Shown in pieces: positions 34,577 to 43,648 of a stretch of 64,000 nucleotides of DNA; position 1 is the stretch's first letter, and each line of letters starts with the position of its first letter. The position numbers were made by a program, and so were the translations under genes. Location of the stretch: assembly GCA_035571515.1 (NCBI GenBank), contig DATNCQ010000081.1, forward strand, positions 14,079 to 78,078. Reading direction: 5' to 3'. Source of the stretch: Gp6-AA40 sp035571515 (GTDB lineage: Bacteria; Acidobacteriota; Vicinamibacteria; Vicinamibacterales; UBA2999). The notes under the pieces are model-generated. The model ran no database searches, had not been told where the DNA came from, and saw only the letters and a program-made list of their open reading frames with translations.

Positions 34577-35734
34577 CAGGACGGGAACCGTCTTCGAAAT
34601 CGTGGCCGACTGCCCGGCCGAGCTCGTCACCGTCAGGGTCACCGTGTATGTTCGGGCGTTCGAGTAACGGTGGACCGGCGTGCCGCCGGACCCGCTCGAG
34701 CCGTCACCGAAGTCCCAGCTGAAGCCCCCCCCGCTGACAGTCGACGTCGAGGCATTGAAGAACACGTCGTCGCCGACTCGCGGGTCGGTGGGCGAGAACG
34801 TGAAGTTCGCCGAGCCGGTGGGCAGCGTCGTCGAGATGGTGATGGTTCGAGACGTTGTCGCGGCGAGCCCGGCTTCCGTCGAGACCCGCAGCGTCACGGT
34901 GTAGGTGCCGCCGCGCGCGTAGCGATGCGTGACCGTCGCGCCCGTCGCCGTGCCGCCGTCGCCAAAATCCCACGAGAACGTTCCTGCGACACCACCACCC
35001 GGAATGCCGGGGCCCGTGTTCGCCGCGGCCATGAAAATCACGTCCTGGTTCAGCGTCGGGTTGGTGGGCGAGAACGTGAACGTGGCCGTCGTCGGCGGAA
35101 GCGTCGCGGACACGTTGATCGTTCGCGACGAGGTCGACGTGGCCCTGGTGTCGCTGGTCACGGTCATGGTGACCGTGAACGTGCCAGCCCTCGCGTAGCT
35201 GTGCGTCGTCGTGACGCCGCCGCCGTTCTGTCCGTCGCCGAAGTCCCACACGAAGGTGCCGTTGCTGACCGTGGACGAGGAGGCGTTGAACGACACGTCC
35301 TGGTTGATGGTCGGGTTCGTCGGCGAGAACGTGAACCGGGCGACGGTCGGCCCCGTGCTCGGGAAATCTCGTCCCTCAAAGGCCACGTAGGTCGGCACAG
35401 CCTGCGAAATGGTCATGCTCTTTTCCGACGACAAGGCGCCGGTCCGCGTGTCCCTCGCCGTGAAGGTGACGTCGGCCTGTGGCGTCGGCGCGGTGCCGTT
35501 GCTGAACACGTTGGCGTTCGCCTCCGGCAGCTTCAGCGTGAACGACGTGGACTGCCCGGCCGCCACGTTGCCGATCGCATTTCCATTGGCCAGCGCCTGG
35601 ATGCTGTTGGCCGTGCGGTTGACGATGATGACCGGGAAGTCGGACTCGTAGCGTCCGCCCCCGCAACCCGACGCGCAGGTGAGAGCGACGACTCCGACGA
35701 GCACCGCGACAGACAGGGACTGCAGACGCATCAT
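34571..35734 (-). CDS. PKD-domain lipoprotein
   Basis: 387 aa. Lipobox ALTCASGC near residue 22, followed by a GGG linker. An N-terminal beta domain (about 30-130) precedes three PKD domains of about 85 residues, each with the F-S-P-T-[ND]-P start and the WDFGDG signature followed by H-[RS]-Y. PKD domains are Ig-like modules of surface proteins that mediate binding. ATG 35734 has GGAG a few bases upstream; ATG 35731 is next. It is convergent with the tad operon and not part of it; it may still contribute to surface attachment, but that is only a guess from proximity. Confidence 0.85.
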   Translation of the reverse strand: MMRLQSLSVAVLVGVVALTCASGCGGGRYESDFPVIIVNRTANSIQALANGNAIGNVAAGQSTSFTLKLPEANANVFSNGTAPTPQADVTFTARDTRTGALSSEKSMTISQAVPTYVAFEGRDFPSTGPTVARFTFSPTNPTINQDVSFNASSSTVSNGTFVWDFGDGQNGGGVTTTHSYARAGTFTVTMTVTSDTRATSTSSRTINVSATLPPTTATFTFSPTNPTLNQDVIFMAAANTGPGIPGGGVAGTFSWDFGDGGTATGATVTHRYARGGTYTVTLRVSTEAGLAATTSRTITISTTLPTGSANFTFSPTDPRVGDDVFFNASTSTVSGGGFSWDFGDGSSGSGGTPVHRYSNARTYTVTLTVTSSAGQSATISKTVPVLP

Positions 35735-35887
35735 GGCTCCGCCGGCACAGGGCAACTGCAGTGCCAGGCTCGACTGTTCAGAATGGCGGAATCTTATCGA
35801 AAATCGGCTGGGAAGTGGGAGGCGAGCCGCATGCCGGGAGGACAAATGTCCTCTCCGGCACGCGAGGGCAAAATCGAGACTTTCGGG

Positions 35888-36148
35888 CTATTCCTTGATG
35901 ACGGTCGTTCCGCTGCCGCGCGCCGCCATGGCGACGACGACAATCAAGAGCACCAGCGCGAGGACGCCGATCGCGATCCAGATCGGGTTGGTCCACCAGG
36001 CGCCGCCGCCACCGCTGTGGCCGACATTGATGTCCACGTCGAGCTTGCCCTGCGCGGGCTGGCCCTGCGCCCACGCCAGCACCGGCCATGCGGCCGGCCC
36101 GAACGCTAACACCGCGACGACCACGAGAGACGCGATGAGAAATCGCAT
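35888..36148 (-). CDS. Small exported membrane protein
   Basis: 86 aa. Signal-like N-terminus MRFLIASLVVVAVLAFGPAA...WAQ, a short Gly-rich periplasmic stretch (VDINVGHSGGGGAWWTN) and a C-terminal TM helix (IWIAIGVLALVLLIVVVAMAA) with a charged end. A strong Shine-Dalgarno (GGAGGAG) precedes the ATG, so it is expressed. No family recognised. It stands between the PKD lipoprotein and M48 genes on the same strand, with a 5' hairpin at 36165. Confidence 0.8.
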   Translation of the reverse strand: MRFLIASLVVVAVLAFGPAAWPVLAWAQGQPAQGKLDVDINVGHSGGGGAWWTNPIWIAIGVLALVLLIVVVAMAARGSGTTVIKE

Positions 36149-36164
36149 TTACAACTCCTCCTGT

Positions 36165-36184
36165 CCAGGTCTTGCCTGACCTGG
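36165..36184. terminator. 7-bp hairpin upstream of the small membrane protein
   Basis: CCAGGTC (36165-36171), 6-nt loop, GACCTGG (36178-36184), between the M48 stop and the ribosome-binding site of the small membrane protein (minus strand). It may end M48 transcription or act in the leader of the small gene. No T-tract is visible. Confidence 0.45.
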
Positions 36185-36282
36185 CCCGGAAGAGAGTGCA
36201 AGACAAACGCCCAACAGCAAGCGACACCAACTCCCAGCGAGCTCCAGTTGAGCTCGTGTGGAAGTTGGCGTTGGAGGTTGAA

Positions 36283-37695
36283 CTAGCGATCCGAGATTTG
36301 GATGTTCTGGCGCACTTTACGGAACGTGTTGTCGTACGTCCCCGCCTCGGTGCGCGGCGCGACGCCGATCACGTAGAGCAGTCCGCCATTGCGCAGCTCG
36401 GTCGTCGAGAGCGAGATGTACTCCGGCTGGCCCGTCACCTCGGAGACGTTCGCGAGCTGGACGGTAATGCCGCTGCGCCCGCCGACGTTGTCGTTGCGTG
36501 CGTTGCCCGACTGCTGCAGCTGCGGGTTGCCCTGCGCGAAGCTGCGGAGCAGCGAGTTCGTGTCGTTCTGCAGGTTGCCGGTGCCCTGCGCGACGCCCAC
36601 TTCGACGCCGTGCGTGAACGCGCTGCCGCCGTTGTTGCCTTGGAAGTAGGCGCCCTGCGGGGCGTAGGTCACCGAGCTGCCGCCGCTTTCCACCGGACCC
36701 CAGTTCGACGGAACGCTGACGCGCATCGCGTTGTTCGGCTGATACGTGCGGAAGCTGCCCGACGGCGGGTCGACGTTCACGGCCTCGCGACCCGTGGTGC
36801 CGACGCTGCCGCGGCGCTGCTGCTGCTGCTCGATCTGCTTCGCGGTCAGCGCGGGCGACATCCCCTTGAGCCGCCCCTGCACGCGCTGGAATTCAGCGGT
36901 GTTGCCGTAGGAATTGTTCGTCGCGTTCAGCAGCTTCGCTTCCTGCATGATGCGCTGCTCGCGATTGCCCGGGTTCGGGTGATCGCTCAGGAACTCGGGG
37001 CCGCCGCCGCCCTGCGCCGCGAGCGTCTTGAACATGTTGGCCATGCTCTGCGGGTTGTAGCCCGCGCGCGCCATCAGCTGCACGCCGAGGACGTCGGCCT
37101 GGCTCTCGTATTCGCGGCTGAACTTCATGAAGTAGGTGCTCAGGCCGAGGTTCGATCCGTTCGCGATGATGCTGCCCGCGGTGCCGCCGACAATCGCGCC
37201 GAGGACCTGGCCGGCAATCGCGCCGATCTGGAACTTCTCGCCCTTGGTGGCCTGCGCCGTGCCGTGGCGCAGCATCACGTGGCTCATCTCGTGCGCCATC
37301 ACGCCCGCGATTTCGCCTTCGTCGCGCGCGGCTTCGATCATGCCGCGGTTGAGGAACATCGGCCCGCCGGGCAGCGCGAACGCGTTGATCTCCTTCTGGT
37401 TCACGACCCGGAAGGTGTAACGGAACTCGGGGTGCTGGTACTCCGCCGGGATGACGCGCACCAGACGCTGGCCGATGCCCGCGACGTACTCGTCGACCGA
37501 CGAGTCGTTGAGCAGCGGCATCTCCTTCTGGACCTGCGCCGCCGCTTCCTGTCCGAGCTTCACGTCGTCCGACACCTTGTACTTGTTCGGCGGGGCGACG
37601 ACGTGGGTCTGCGCCGACGCAGTGCCGAGCGCGACCGTAAGCATGAGGACCGGGACCAATCGTGCGTATCTGATTGTGGACATGGCTGAACTCAT
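36283..37695 (-). CDS. Periplasmic M48 zinc metalloprotease (BepA-like)
   Basis: 470 aa. Signal peptide (ARLVPVLMLTVALGTASAQ), then the M48 domain with HExxH in VMAHEMSHVMLRHG and a downstream glutamate ligand region (SREYESQADVLGVQLMARAGY). This arrangement is that of BepA/YfgC and Oma1-like proteases involved in outer-membrane protein quality control. The C-terminal 200 residues form an extra domain (VNVDPPSGSFRTYQP...) without the TPR repeats of BepA. Start is ATG 37695; ATG 37683 is closer to the signal peptide and equally possible. Confidence 0.9.
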   Translation of the reverse strand: MSSAMSTIRYARLVPVLMLTVALGTASAQTHVVAPPNKYKVSDDVKLGQEAAAQVQKEMPLLNDSSVDEYVAGIGQRLVRVIPAEYQHPEFRYTFRVVNQKEINAFALPGGPMFLNRGMIEAARDEGEIAGVMAHEMSHVMLRHGTAQATKGEKFQIGAIAGQVLGAIVGGTAGSIIANGSNLGLSTYFMKFSREYESQADVLGVQLMARAGYNPQSMANMFKTLAAQGGGGPEFLSDHPNPGNREQRIMQEAKLLNATNNSYGNTAEFQRVQGRLKGMSPALTAKQIEQQQQRRGSVGTTGREAVNVDPPSGSFRTYQPNNAMRVSVPSNWGPVESGGSSVTYAPQGAYFQGNNGGSAFTHGVEVGVAQGTGNLQNDTNSLLRSFAQGNPQLQQSGNARNDNVGGRSGITVQLANVSEVTGQPEYISLSTTELRNGGLLYVIGVAPRTEAGTYDNTFRKVRQNIQISDR

Positions 37696-37724
37696 ACCGC
37701 ACGTAGTGCAATGAGATTGCCGGA

Positions 37725-37786
37725 TTTACGAATTGACGAATTTACGAATTGATTGGCAGATTCTGAAGCCAATTCGTCAATTCGTA
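37725..37786. repeat. AT-rich inverted and direct repeat
   Basis: A 16-bp perfect inverted repeat, TACGAATTGACGAATT (37727-37742) and its complement (37771-37786), with a 28-nt loop. A 12-bp direct repeat TTTACGAATTGA lies at 37725 and 37741, so alternative foldings are possible. The composition is strikingly AT-rich against the surroundings. It lies between the barrel gene stop (37807) and M48 start (37695), where it could be a terminator or an imported palindromic element. Confidence 0.7.
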
Positions 37787-37806
37787 GATTCGCAGGTTCG
37801 TCCATT

Positions 37807-38394
37807 TCAGTATCGAAGGACAAGTCCTGCCGTCAGGCGCCAGAAGCTCAGCCTGGTGCCGCCGATGGTCACCGCCCGGGAATCGTTCGTCAGGTTCTTG
37901 AAATGGCGCAGCTCGAAGCGCGCGCCCGCCCGCGGCGACACCAACCCGATGGCGCCGCCGCCGATGTCGAGGCCCAACAGGTTCGCCTTCGTGTCGAGCA
38001 GGCCGGCGGTCGTGGTCACCCGGGCGTGGATGAGGCCGAGGCCCGAGACCAGGTACGGCCGCAGCGACTCCCGCGTGATGGCCTTCGGCACCGCGATGAT
38101 GACGTTGCCGGTCAGCGTCGTGACGACGCTGCTCGTCACGGTCTGGCGGACGCCGTTGCCGAAGAATTGCGGGGTCTGTTCGATGTCGCCTTCGATGCCG
38201 AGGAACTTGTCGGAGAGGACGGTCGTCGAGACCCCGAAGGTGAGCTTGGACTGGCCGACCGTCTCGCCGCCGAAGATGGTGGTCGAGCCGTGAAACTTCG
38301 CGCCGGCAAACGGGATGATGAGCAGGTCGGTTTGCGCCAGCGCGGCGGTCGGCGCGAGCAGGAGAGATAGCAGGACCGCGAAGATCCTAGCCAA
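37807..38394 (-). CDS. Outer-membrane beta-barrel protein
   Basis: 195 aa. Signal peptide MARIFAVLLSLLLAPTAALAQ; then about eight amphipathic strands (LLIIPFAGAKFHG, LTFGVSTTVLSDKFLGIEGDIE, LRPYLVSGLGLIHARV, GGGAIGLVSPRAGARFELRHFK) and the C-terminal aromatic end LTAGLVLRY typical of BAM substrates. OmpW/OmpA-like small barrel; function unknown. Its ATG overlaps the end of the upstream pseudo-beta-lactamase gene by 8 bases, so the two are one transcription unit. Confidence 0.78.
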   Translation of the reverse strand: MARIFAVLLSLLLAPTAALAQTDLLIIPFAGAKFHGSTTIFGGETVGQSKLTFGVSTTVLSDKFLGIEGDIEQTPQFFGNGVRQTVTSSVVTTLTGNVIIAVPKAITRESLRPYLVSGLGLIHARVTTTAGLLDTKANLLGLDIGGGAIGLVSPRAGARFELRHFKNLTNDSRAVTIGGTRLSFWRLTAGLVLRY

Positions 38395-39442
38395 CGAAGA
38401 GGCGGAGGAATGTCCTGGCGAAGAGCGACGCGTTGACGTCGCCGTCCTGCAGCGGGAACGGCGCGCTCAGGCCGTCGCTGTTGGCGAGCAGGATCAGCGT
38501 CAGGTGCCGCGACGGCACCTTGAGCATCAGCGACGAGTACGCGCCCGGGATGTTGCCGAACTGCCAGTACAGCGTCTGGCCGTTGTAGTTCTGCACGAAC
38601 CAGCCGAGCCCGGTCGGCGTCCCCGGCTGGTTGCTCCACATCGCGTTCAGCGTGTCGCGGTTGAGGAGCGCACCGGCCTTGTCGAGCGCGTTGTCGAACT
38701 TCGCGAGGTCGCGCACCGTGGAGATGGCGCCGGTGGCGGCGTCGACGCCTTTCCCCACGCTGGCATTGACGACGACGCTGCTGCCGTTGACGCGGTACGG
38801 GAGCGCCAGCCGCTTGAGGACGTCGCTGAAACGATCGAGGTCGCCGGCGCTGAACTGCACGCGGTCGTCCGCCGACTCGTCGCCGACGTTCTCCGCGGGC
38901 ACCGAGTCGAACATGTTGAGGCGGTAGAGGACCTTTTCCCAAAGCGCCTGGCGGAAAGGCGTCCCCTTGCCGACGCAGGCTTCGGCGAGCGGCGTCAGGC
39001 CTGTGGCGAACCGGCTCGGGTCGTACTTGAAGCCGCTGGTCGATCGGTGCGCCAGCAGATCGCGCATCGTCGCGCTCGAATCCACGTAGGACGACACGCG
39101 CTGCTGCACACGTTCGTCGAGCGTGGCGTGTCCTGTCTCTACGCACTGCTCGAGAAGGATGGCGGCCGACAACGTCTCCGTCAAACCCGCGACGTGATAC
39201 GGCGTGTCGGCGCGCGCGCGGATCGCGTGCTCGACGTCCGCGAAGCCGAAGCCGCTGTCCCACACCACGCGCTCGTTCTGCACGATGGCCGCCGACATCC
39301 CGGGGATGTTGGCCGCCACGCGCAGCGACTCGACGTACCGCTCGAAGAGCGAGAACGTCAACTCCTGCTGAGCGGACGCGTACGACACGGTCCCCACGGA
39401 CACGACGAGCGCTACGAGCGCAACTCTAATGGCACGACGCAT
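38387..39442 (-). CDS. Beta-lactamase-fold serine hydrolase homologue, catalytic motifs lost
   Basis: 351 aa. Signal peptide MRRAIRVALVALVVSVGTVSYASA. The fold aligns along its length with class C beta-lactamase/DD-peptidase-like hydrolases: HVAGLTETLSAAILLEQ matches the SxxK helix, MRDLLAHRSTSGFKYDP the YxN region, and LYWQFGNIPGAYSS the HxG strand. But the nucleophile Ser is Gly86, the general-base Lys is Glu89, YSN reads YDP, and HGG reads QFG. It is therefore probably a non-enzymatic binding protein. ATG 39442 is chosen because the signal peptide starts there. Upstream, TATGAT (39476-39471) with TTCACA (39501-39496) at 19 nt could be its promoter. Confidence 0.82.
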   Translation of the reverse strand: MRRAIRVALVALVVSVGTVSYASAQQELTFSLFERYVESLRVAANIPGMSAAIVQNERVVWDSGFGFADVEHAIRARADTPYHVAGLTETLSAAILLEQCVETGHATLDERVQQRVSSYVDSSATMRDLLAHRSTSGFKYDPSRFATGLTPLAEACVGKGTPFRQALWEKVLYRLNMFDSVPAENVGDESADDRVQFSAGDLDRFSDVLKRLALPYRVNGSSVVVNASVGKGVDAATGAISTVRDLAKFDNALDKAGALLNRDTLNAMWSNQPGTPTGLGWFVQNYNGQTLYWQFGNIPGAYSSLMLKVPSRHLTLILLANSDGLSAPFPLQDGDVNASLFARTFLRLFVG

Positions 39443-39600
39443 GAAGTCGGGGTGAAGAGCCCCGGATGAGATCATAGCATTCGGGCCGAAATCCCTGTGA
39501 AGCATCTAGGTTCTGTGGTACATTTTCGGCAATTCGCGGCATGACCGTTACGCCACCCCCCTTGGTTACGTTATCGGCACGTACGACCGATATTTGGAAC

Positions 39601-40128
39601 GTGCGGAAGATTCTGCTCGCCCTCCTGTGCATCGTTTCCGTCACGACCCTTTACAGTGCCGAAGGCGTCAGAATCGTGCCCCTGGTGCGCGACGACGCGG
39701 TCCTCGTGTCGTTCGAATTGACCGACGGTTACACGCCGGCGGTGAAAGACGCCGTGCACAGCGGCCTGAAGACCACGTTTACTTACGAAATTGAGCTGCG
39801 GCAGGACGTGCCGGCGTGGGTGGACCGGACGATTGCGATGTCCGTTGTCACCAACAGCGTACAGTACGACAACCTGACGCGGCGCGCGACGTTGACGCGC
39901 ACGCTCGACGGCCACGTCGAGTCGACCGAGACGACCGAAGACGAAGCGGTCATCCGCCAGTGGATGACGACCTTCCAGAAGATGCCGTTGTTCAAGACGG
40001 CGGAACTCGAACAGAACCGCGAGTACTACGTCCGCGTGCGCGCCACGGCGAGGCCGACCAACGGCTCGATGCTCTGGCCGTGGGGCAGCGGCATTTCGGG
40101 CATCACGAAGTTCACCTTCCTCCGCTAG
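39601..40128 (+). CDS. DUF4390-like secreted protein
   Basis: About 175 aa. Hydrophobic signal RKILLALLCIVSVTTLYSA, then a single beta-rich domain (VSFELTDGYTPAVKDAVHSGLKTTFTYEIELRQ, RTLDGHVESTETTEDEAVIRQWMTTF, LEQNREYYVRVRATARP). This matches the uncharacterised DUF4390 family, often near two-component genes in Proteobacteria. GTG 39601 puts the signal peptide at the N-terminus; ATG 39541 in the same frame would add 20 residues. A TACATT box (39519-39524) is a weak -10 candidate. Confidence 0.7.
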   Translation: MRKILLALLCIVSVTTLYSAEGVRIVPLVRDDAVLVSFELTDGYTPAVKDAVHSGLKTTFTYEIELRQDVPAWVDRTIAMSVVTNSVQYDNLTRRATLTRTLDGHVESTETTEDEAVIRQWMTTFQKMPLFKTAELEQNREYYVRVRATARPTNGSMLWPWGSGISGITKFTFLR

Positions 40129-40153
40129 AATCGCTCCCGCCGGGAGGTCCTCC

Positions 40154-40612
40154 ATGGCGGAGAGCGTGCGCGTCGTCGACTACTTCTACGTCACCATTCC
40201 CAACAAGCCGGGTGAAGGCGCGCGCGCGCTCGCGATGCTGCGCAGCGAAGGCGTGAACCTGCTGGCGTTCTCCGCCTTTCCCGCGGGCAGGAAGGCGCAG
40301 GCCGATTTCGTCCCCGAGGACCCGGCGGCGTTCCGCCGCGCCGCGAAAAAGGCCGGGTGGAAGATCACGGGTCCGAAGAAGGTGTTCCTGGTCGAGGGCG
40401 ACGATCGCATCGGCGCCGTGGCCGACATGATTGCCGTGCTCGCCGATGCCCGGGTGAACATCACCGCGCTCGACGCCGTGCGCGTGCACGGCCGCTACGG
40501 CGCCATCTTCTGGGTGAAGTCACGGGACGTGAAGAAGGCGACGAAGGCGCTGTCGAAGATGAAAGCGCCGACCGACGCAATGGCGGCGGCGCTGGCGACG
40601 CTCGGCCCCTGA
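40154..40612 (+). CDS. Tandem ACT-domain protein
   Basis: 152-aa cytosolic protein with two ACT-like halves: VDYFYVTIPNKPGEGARALAMLRSEGVNLLAFSAFP and KVFLVEGDDRIGAVADMIAVLADARVNITALDAV, each with the beta-alpha-beta-beta pattern and the conserved Gly between strand and helix. ACT pairs bind amino acids or other small ligands and regulate enzymes; no catalytic domain is attached, so it could be a stand-alone sensor or enzyme subunit. Shine-Dalgarno GGGAGG precedes ATG 40154. The gene starts 25 bases after the DUF4390 stop. Confidence 0.85.
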   Translation: MAESVRVVDYFYVTIPNKPGEGARALAMLRSEGVNLLAFSAFPAGRKAQADFVPEDPAAFRRAAKKAGWKITGPKKVFLVEGDDRIGAVADMIAVLADARVNITALDAVRVHGRYGAIFWVKSRDVKKATKALSKMKAPTDAMAAALATLGP

Positions 40613-40665
40613 CGGTTCCACGCGTTTCACTCAAGTTCCCCGGCGTAGGCATCACAGGAGGTCGA

Positions 40666-43599
40666 ATGAGATCGAATGTTGTCGGGCCGCTGGTTCTGAT
40701 TGCCGCGATCCTGCTGCTCCCCGCGCGGCTCACGGCGCAGGAAGCGACCCTCACCGGGACGGTCGCGGATTCCACGGGCGGCGTGCTGCCAGGCGTGACC
40801 GTGACGGCGCTCCACGAAGCGACGGGCAACACGTTCGTCGCGGTGACCGACGAACGCGGCATCTACCGGATACCGGCGCGCGTCGGCAGCTATCGGATCA
40901 ACGCGGTCCTGCAGGGCTTCGCCACCGTCGAGCGGACGGGCATCCAGCTGCTGGCCGGACAGACCTCGACGATCAACCTGCAGATGTCGCCGTCGACACT
41001 CCAGGAGACAGTGACCGTCACCGGCGAAGCGCCGCTGCTGAGGGTGGCCACGTCGAGCCTGGGTGGCAACATCGATCCGCTGCAGGTGCAGGAGATGCCG
41101 TCAGAGGGGCGCAACTGGATGGCGCTCCTGCTGCTGGCGCCCGGGAGCCGCAGCACGTCGGCCAATCCCGCCGAGCCGCTCGAGACGCGCAACGCCAACC
41201 GGACGCGCGAGTATCAGACCAACGTGGACGGGATGCAGTTTGCCAACACGATGGGCGGCGGCGGCCAGCCGGCGTTCAGCCAGGAGATGATCGCGGAGTT
41301 CCAGTACATCTCCAACCGGTTCGACGCCACACAGGGGCGCTCGTCGGGCGTGCAGGTGAACATGATCACCAAGTCGGGGACGAACCGCTTCGCCGGCTCG
41401 TTCCGCGGCAACTTCCGCGACGACCGGTTCAACGCGGCGAACCCCGTGCTCAATCGCGTCGTCCCGATCACGAACCAGCAGTTCGCCTCGTCGTTCGGCG
41501 GCCCGATCGTCCGCGACAAGCTGCACTTCTTCGCCTTCGACGAGTACGAGCGCGCGCCCAAGACCGAGGTGTGGAACACGCCGTTCCCACGCTTCAACGT
41601 CGCGCTCGACGGGACCTCGACCGTCAAGCACGAGGGGCTCCGCTTCGACTACGAGTTCTCGCCGCGGACGCGCGTCATGGTCAAGGGGAACAAGACGAAC
41701 ACGAACGACCCGTTCGGCCCCGGCAACAACCAGCATCCCGCCGCGACCGCCGTCGGATGGACGATCTCCGACGGCATGGCCGTGTCGCTGACGAAGGTGC
41801 CGAGCAACCGCGCGGTGAACGAGCTCCTCACCGGCTACGCCAGCTACCTGTTCGGCGAATCGAACCTCACGCACTGGTCGAACCACTGGATGTCGAAGGG
41901 CGGGCCGTTCGGCCCGATCACCACCGGGTCGCCGCGCATCACGCTCACCGGCTTCACCATCGGCGGCAACAACGCGGCGCCGCGCTACCGCGTCCAGAAC
42001 CTGTACAGCGTGAAGGACAATTTCACGCTCTCCTACGATGCGAAGGGGCGCCACGACCTGAAGACGGGCGGCGAGTTCCTCCTGGAGCAGATCTATACGT
42101 CCAACTGCACGCAGTGCATGGGCGTGATCGACGCGCGCGGCGGCCCGCTTCCGGCCAACATGGAGCAGATCTTCCCCGACCCGTTCAACGTCGATACGTG
42201 GAACCTCGCAGCGATCTCCGGCATCACGCGACGTTACACGCTCGGCGTGCACAAGAGCCGCCGCGAGCCCGAACGCGTCTGGGCCTACGCCACCTGGGCG
42301 CAGGACGACTGGCATCCCACCGCGACGCTGACGATGAACCTCGGCGTGCGCTACGACCTGATGTGGGACATGTTCCAGAACCAGCAGCAGTTCCTGCCGA
42401 TCATGCAAGCCGGCCGCCCGCAGAACCCGCTGAACATCCAGCCGCGCATCGGCTTCGCGTATCAGTGGAATCCGATGACGGTGATTCGCGGCGGCGTCGG
42501 GAAGTACTACGGCGAGATGCTGTCGAGGACCTATCCCGGCGAGTCGAAGACGGTGGCGCTCGTCGAGGTGACCAACGACGGCAGGCCCGATTTCGCCGCC
42601 AACCCGTTCAACGGTCCGCCACCCACGTTCGAGCAGGCGCGCGCGACGGCGTGCTCGGCGCCGGAGCAGGCGGGGAACTTCGCGGCGTGGAAAGCGCGCA
42701 ACTATGCCGGCACCGCGCCCTGCCTGCTGCTGGCGAGCGGCGAGGTCAACCCGCCGGCCGGTACCTATAACGTCAACAACACGTGGCAGACCAGCATCGG
42801 CGTCGAGCGGCAGATCGGCAGCTCTATGGCGATCGAGTCCGACTACGTCTACACGCGCGGCGCCAACGAGGGATGGGGTCACTTGAACCTCAACATCGCG
42901 TTCGATCCAAACACCGGCGTGAACTATCCCTACACCGATCGCAGCAAGCTCCCGTACCCGGAGTTCGGCATCCTCGCCATGACGCTGCAGAACGGCCGCT
43001 CCGCCTATCACGGTCTCGTCACGTCCTTCACGAAGCGGATGAGCCATCGCTGGCAGGCGTCGGGCACGTATACGCTCAGTGGTTTCTGGAACGCGGTCGG
43101 CGCGCCGTTCATGGGCGTGTCCGGCAGGACGCCAATCGAAGTGCCATTCGCGCTCGCTCAGGATCTCGGAGGCGAATGGAGCCTGGCCGAAGGCGATCAG
43201 CGCCATCGGGTCGTGCTGAACGGGATCTGGCAGGTCGGCCACGGCTTTCAGTTGAGTGGCATCCATTACGCGAGTGCGGGCGACCGGTCCGCAACCTCGT
43301 ACGGCAGCGACCTGCGCAACCTGGGCGCGGGCTCGGTGGAACGGCAGCGGCTCCGCCCGGACGGCTCGATCGTGCCGCGCAATGCGTTTACGCAGCCGAT
43401 GCGCAACAGGACGAACGTGCGCATCCAGCAGCGCGTCGCGTTCCCGCACCGGGTCGCGATCGACGTGATGGCCGAGGCGTTCAACGTGTTCAACCGGCCG
43501 AACTGGACGATCACGACCCAGGAGCAGAGCCCGCAGTACCTGAAGCGGACCGCGGCCGAGAACCGGACGATGCAATTCGGATTCAGGGTGACCTTCTGA
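40666..43599 (+). CDS. Oar-like TonB-dependent outer-membrane receptor
   Basis: 977 aa. Signal peptide (VVGPLVLIAAILLLPARLTAQ), then a carboxypeptidase-regulatory domain (EATLTGTVADSTGGVLPGVTVTALHEATG..., about 25-105), a plug-like region (ETVTVTGEAPLLRVATSSLGGNI, VDGMQFANTMGGG) and a long beta-barrel to a C-terminal aromatic end FGFRVTF. This architecture is expanded in Acidobacteriota. Ligand unknown. Shine-Dalgarno AGGAGG (40657-40662) supports ATG 40666; the frame is open upstream to 40357 inside the ACT gene. Confidence 0.92.
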   Translation: MRSNVVGPLVLIAAILLLPARLTAQEATLTGTVADSTGGVLPGVTVTALHEATGNTFVAVTDERGIYRIPARVGSYRINAVLQGFATVERTGIQLLAGQTSTINLQMSPSTLQETVTVTGEAPLLRVATSSLGGNIDPLQVQEMPSEGRNWMALLLLAPGSRSTSANPAEPLETRNANRTREYQTNVDGMQFANTMGGGGQPAFSQEMIAEFQYISNRFDATQGRSSGVQVNMITKSGTNRFAGSFRGNFRDDRFNAANPVLNRVVPITNQQFASSFGGPIVRDKLHFFAFDEYERAPKTEVWNTPFPRFNVALDGTSTVKHEGLRFDYEFSPRTRVMVKGNKTNTNDPFGPGNNQHPAATAVGWTISDGMAVSLTKVPSNRAVNELLTGYASYLFGESNLTHWSNHWMSKGGPFGPITTGSPRITLTGFTIGGNNAAPRYRVQNLYSVKDNFTLSYDAKGRHDLKTGGEFLLEQIYTSNCTQCMGVIDARGGPLPANMEQIFPDPFNVDTWNLAAISGITRRYTLGVHKSRREPERVWAYATWAQDDWHPTATLTMNLGVRYDLMWDMFQNQQQFLPIMQAGRPQNPLNIQPRIGFAYQWNPMTVIRGGVGKYYGEMLSRTYPGESKTVALVEVTNDGRPDFAANPFNGPPPTFEQARATACSAPEQAGNFAAWKARNYAGTAPCLLLASGEVNPPAGTYNVNNTWQTSIGVERQIGSSMAIESDYVYTRGANEGWGHLNLNIAFDPNTGVNYPYTDRSKLPYPEFGILAMTLQNGRSAYHGLVTSFTKRMSHRWQASGTYTLSGFWNAVGAPFMGVSGRTPIEVPFALAQDLGGEWSLAEGDQRHRVVLNGIWQVGHGFQLSGIHYASAGDRSATSYGSDLRNLGAGSVERQRLRPDGSIVPRNAFTQPMRNRTNVRIQQRVAFPHRVAIDVMAEAFNVFNRPNWTITTQEQSPQYLKRTAAENRTMQFGFRVTF

Positions 43600-43648
43600 G
43601 GAGACGAGCCGTGACGCGGACAGGGCGCCTGGCGTTCGGCGCGGGTGC

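Noticed and set aside
37725..37752. CRISPR-like direct repeats
   Set aside because: Only two 12-bp copies without unique spacers or cas genes; the structure is an inverted repeat.
38387..39442. Active beta-lactamase conferring antibiotic resistance
   Set aside because: The serine, lysine, YxN and HxG motifs needed for catalysis are all replaced.
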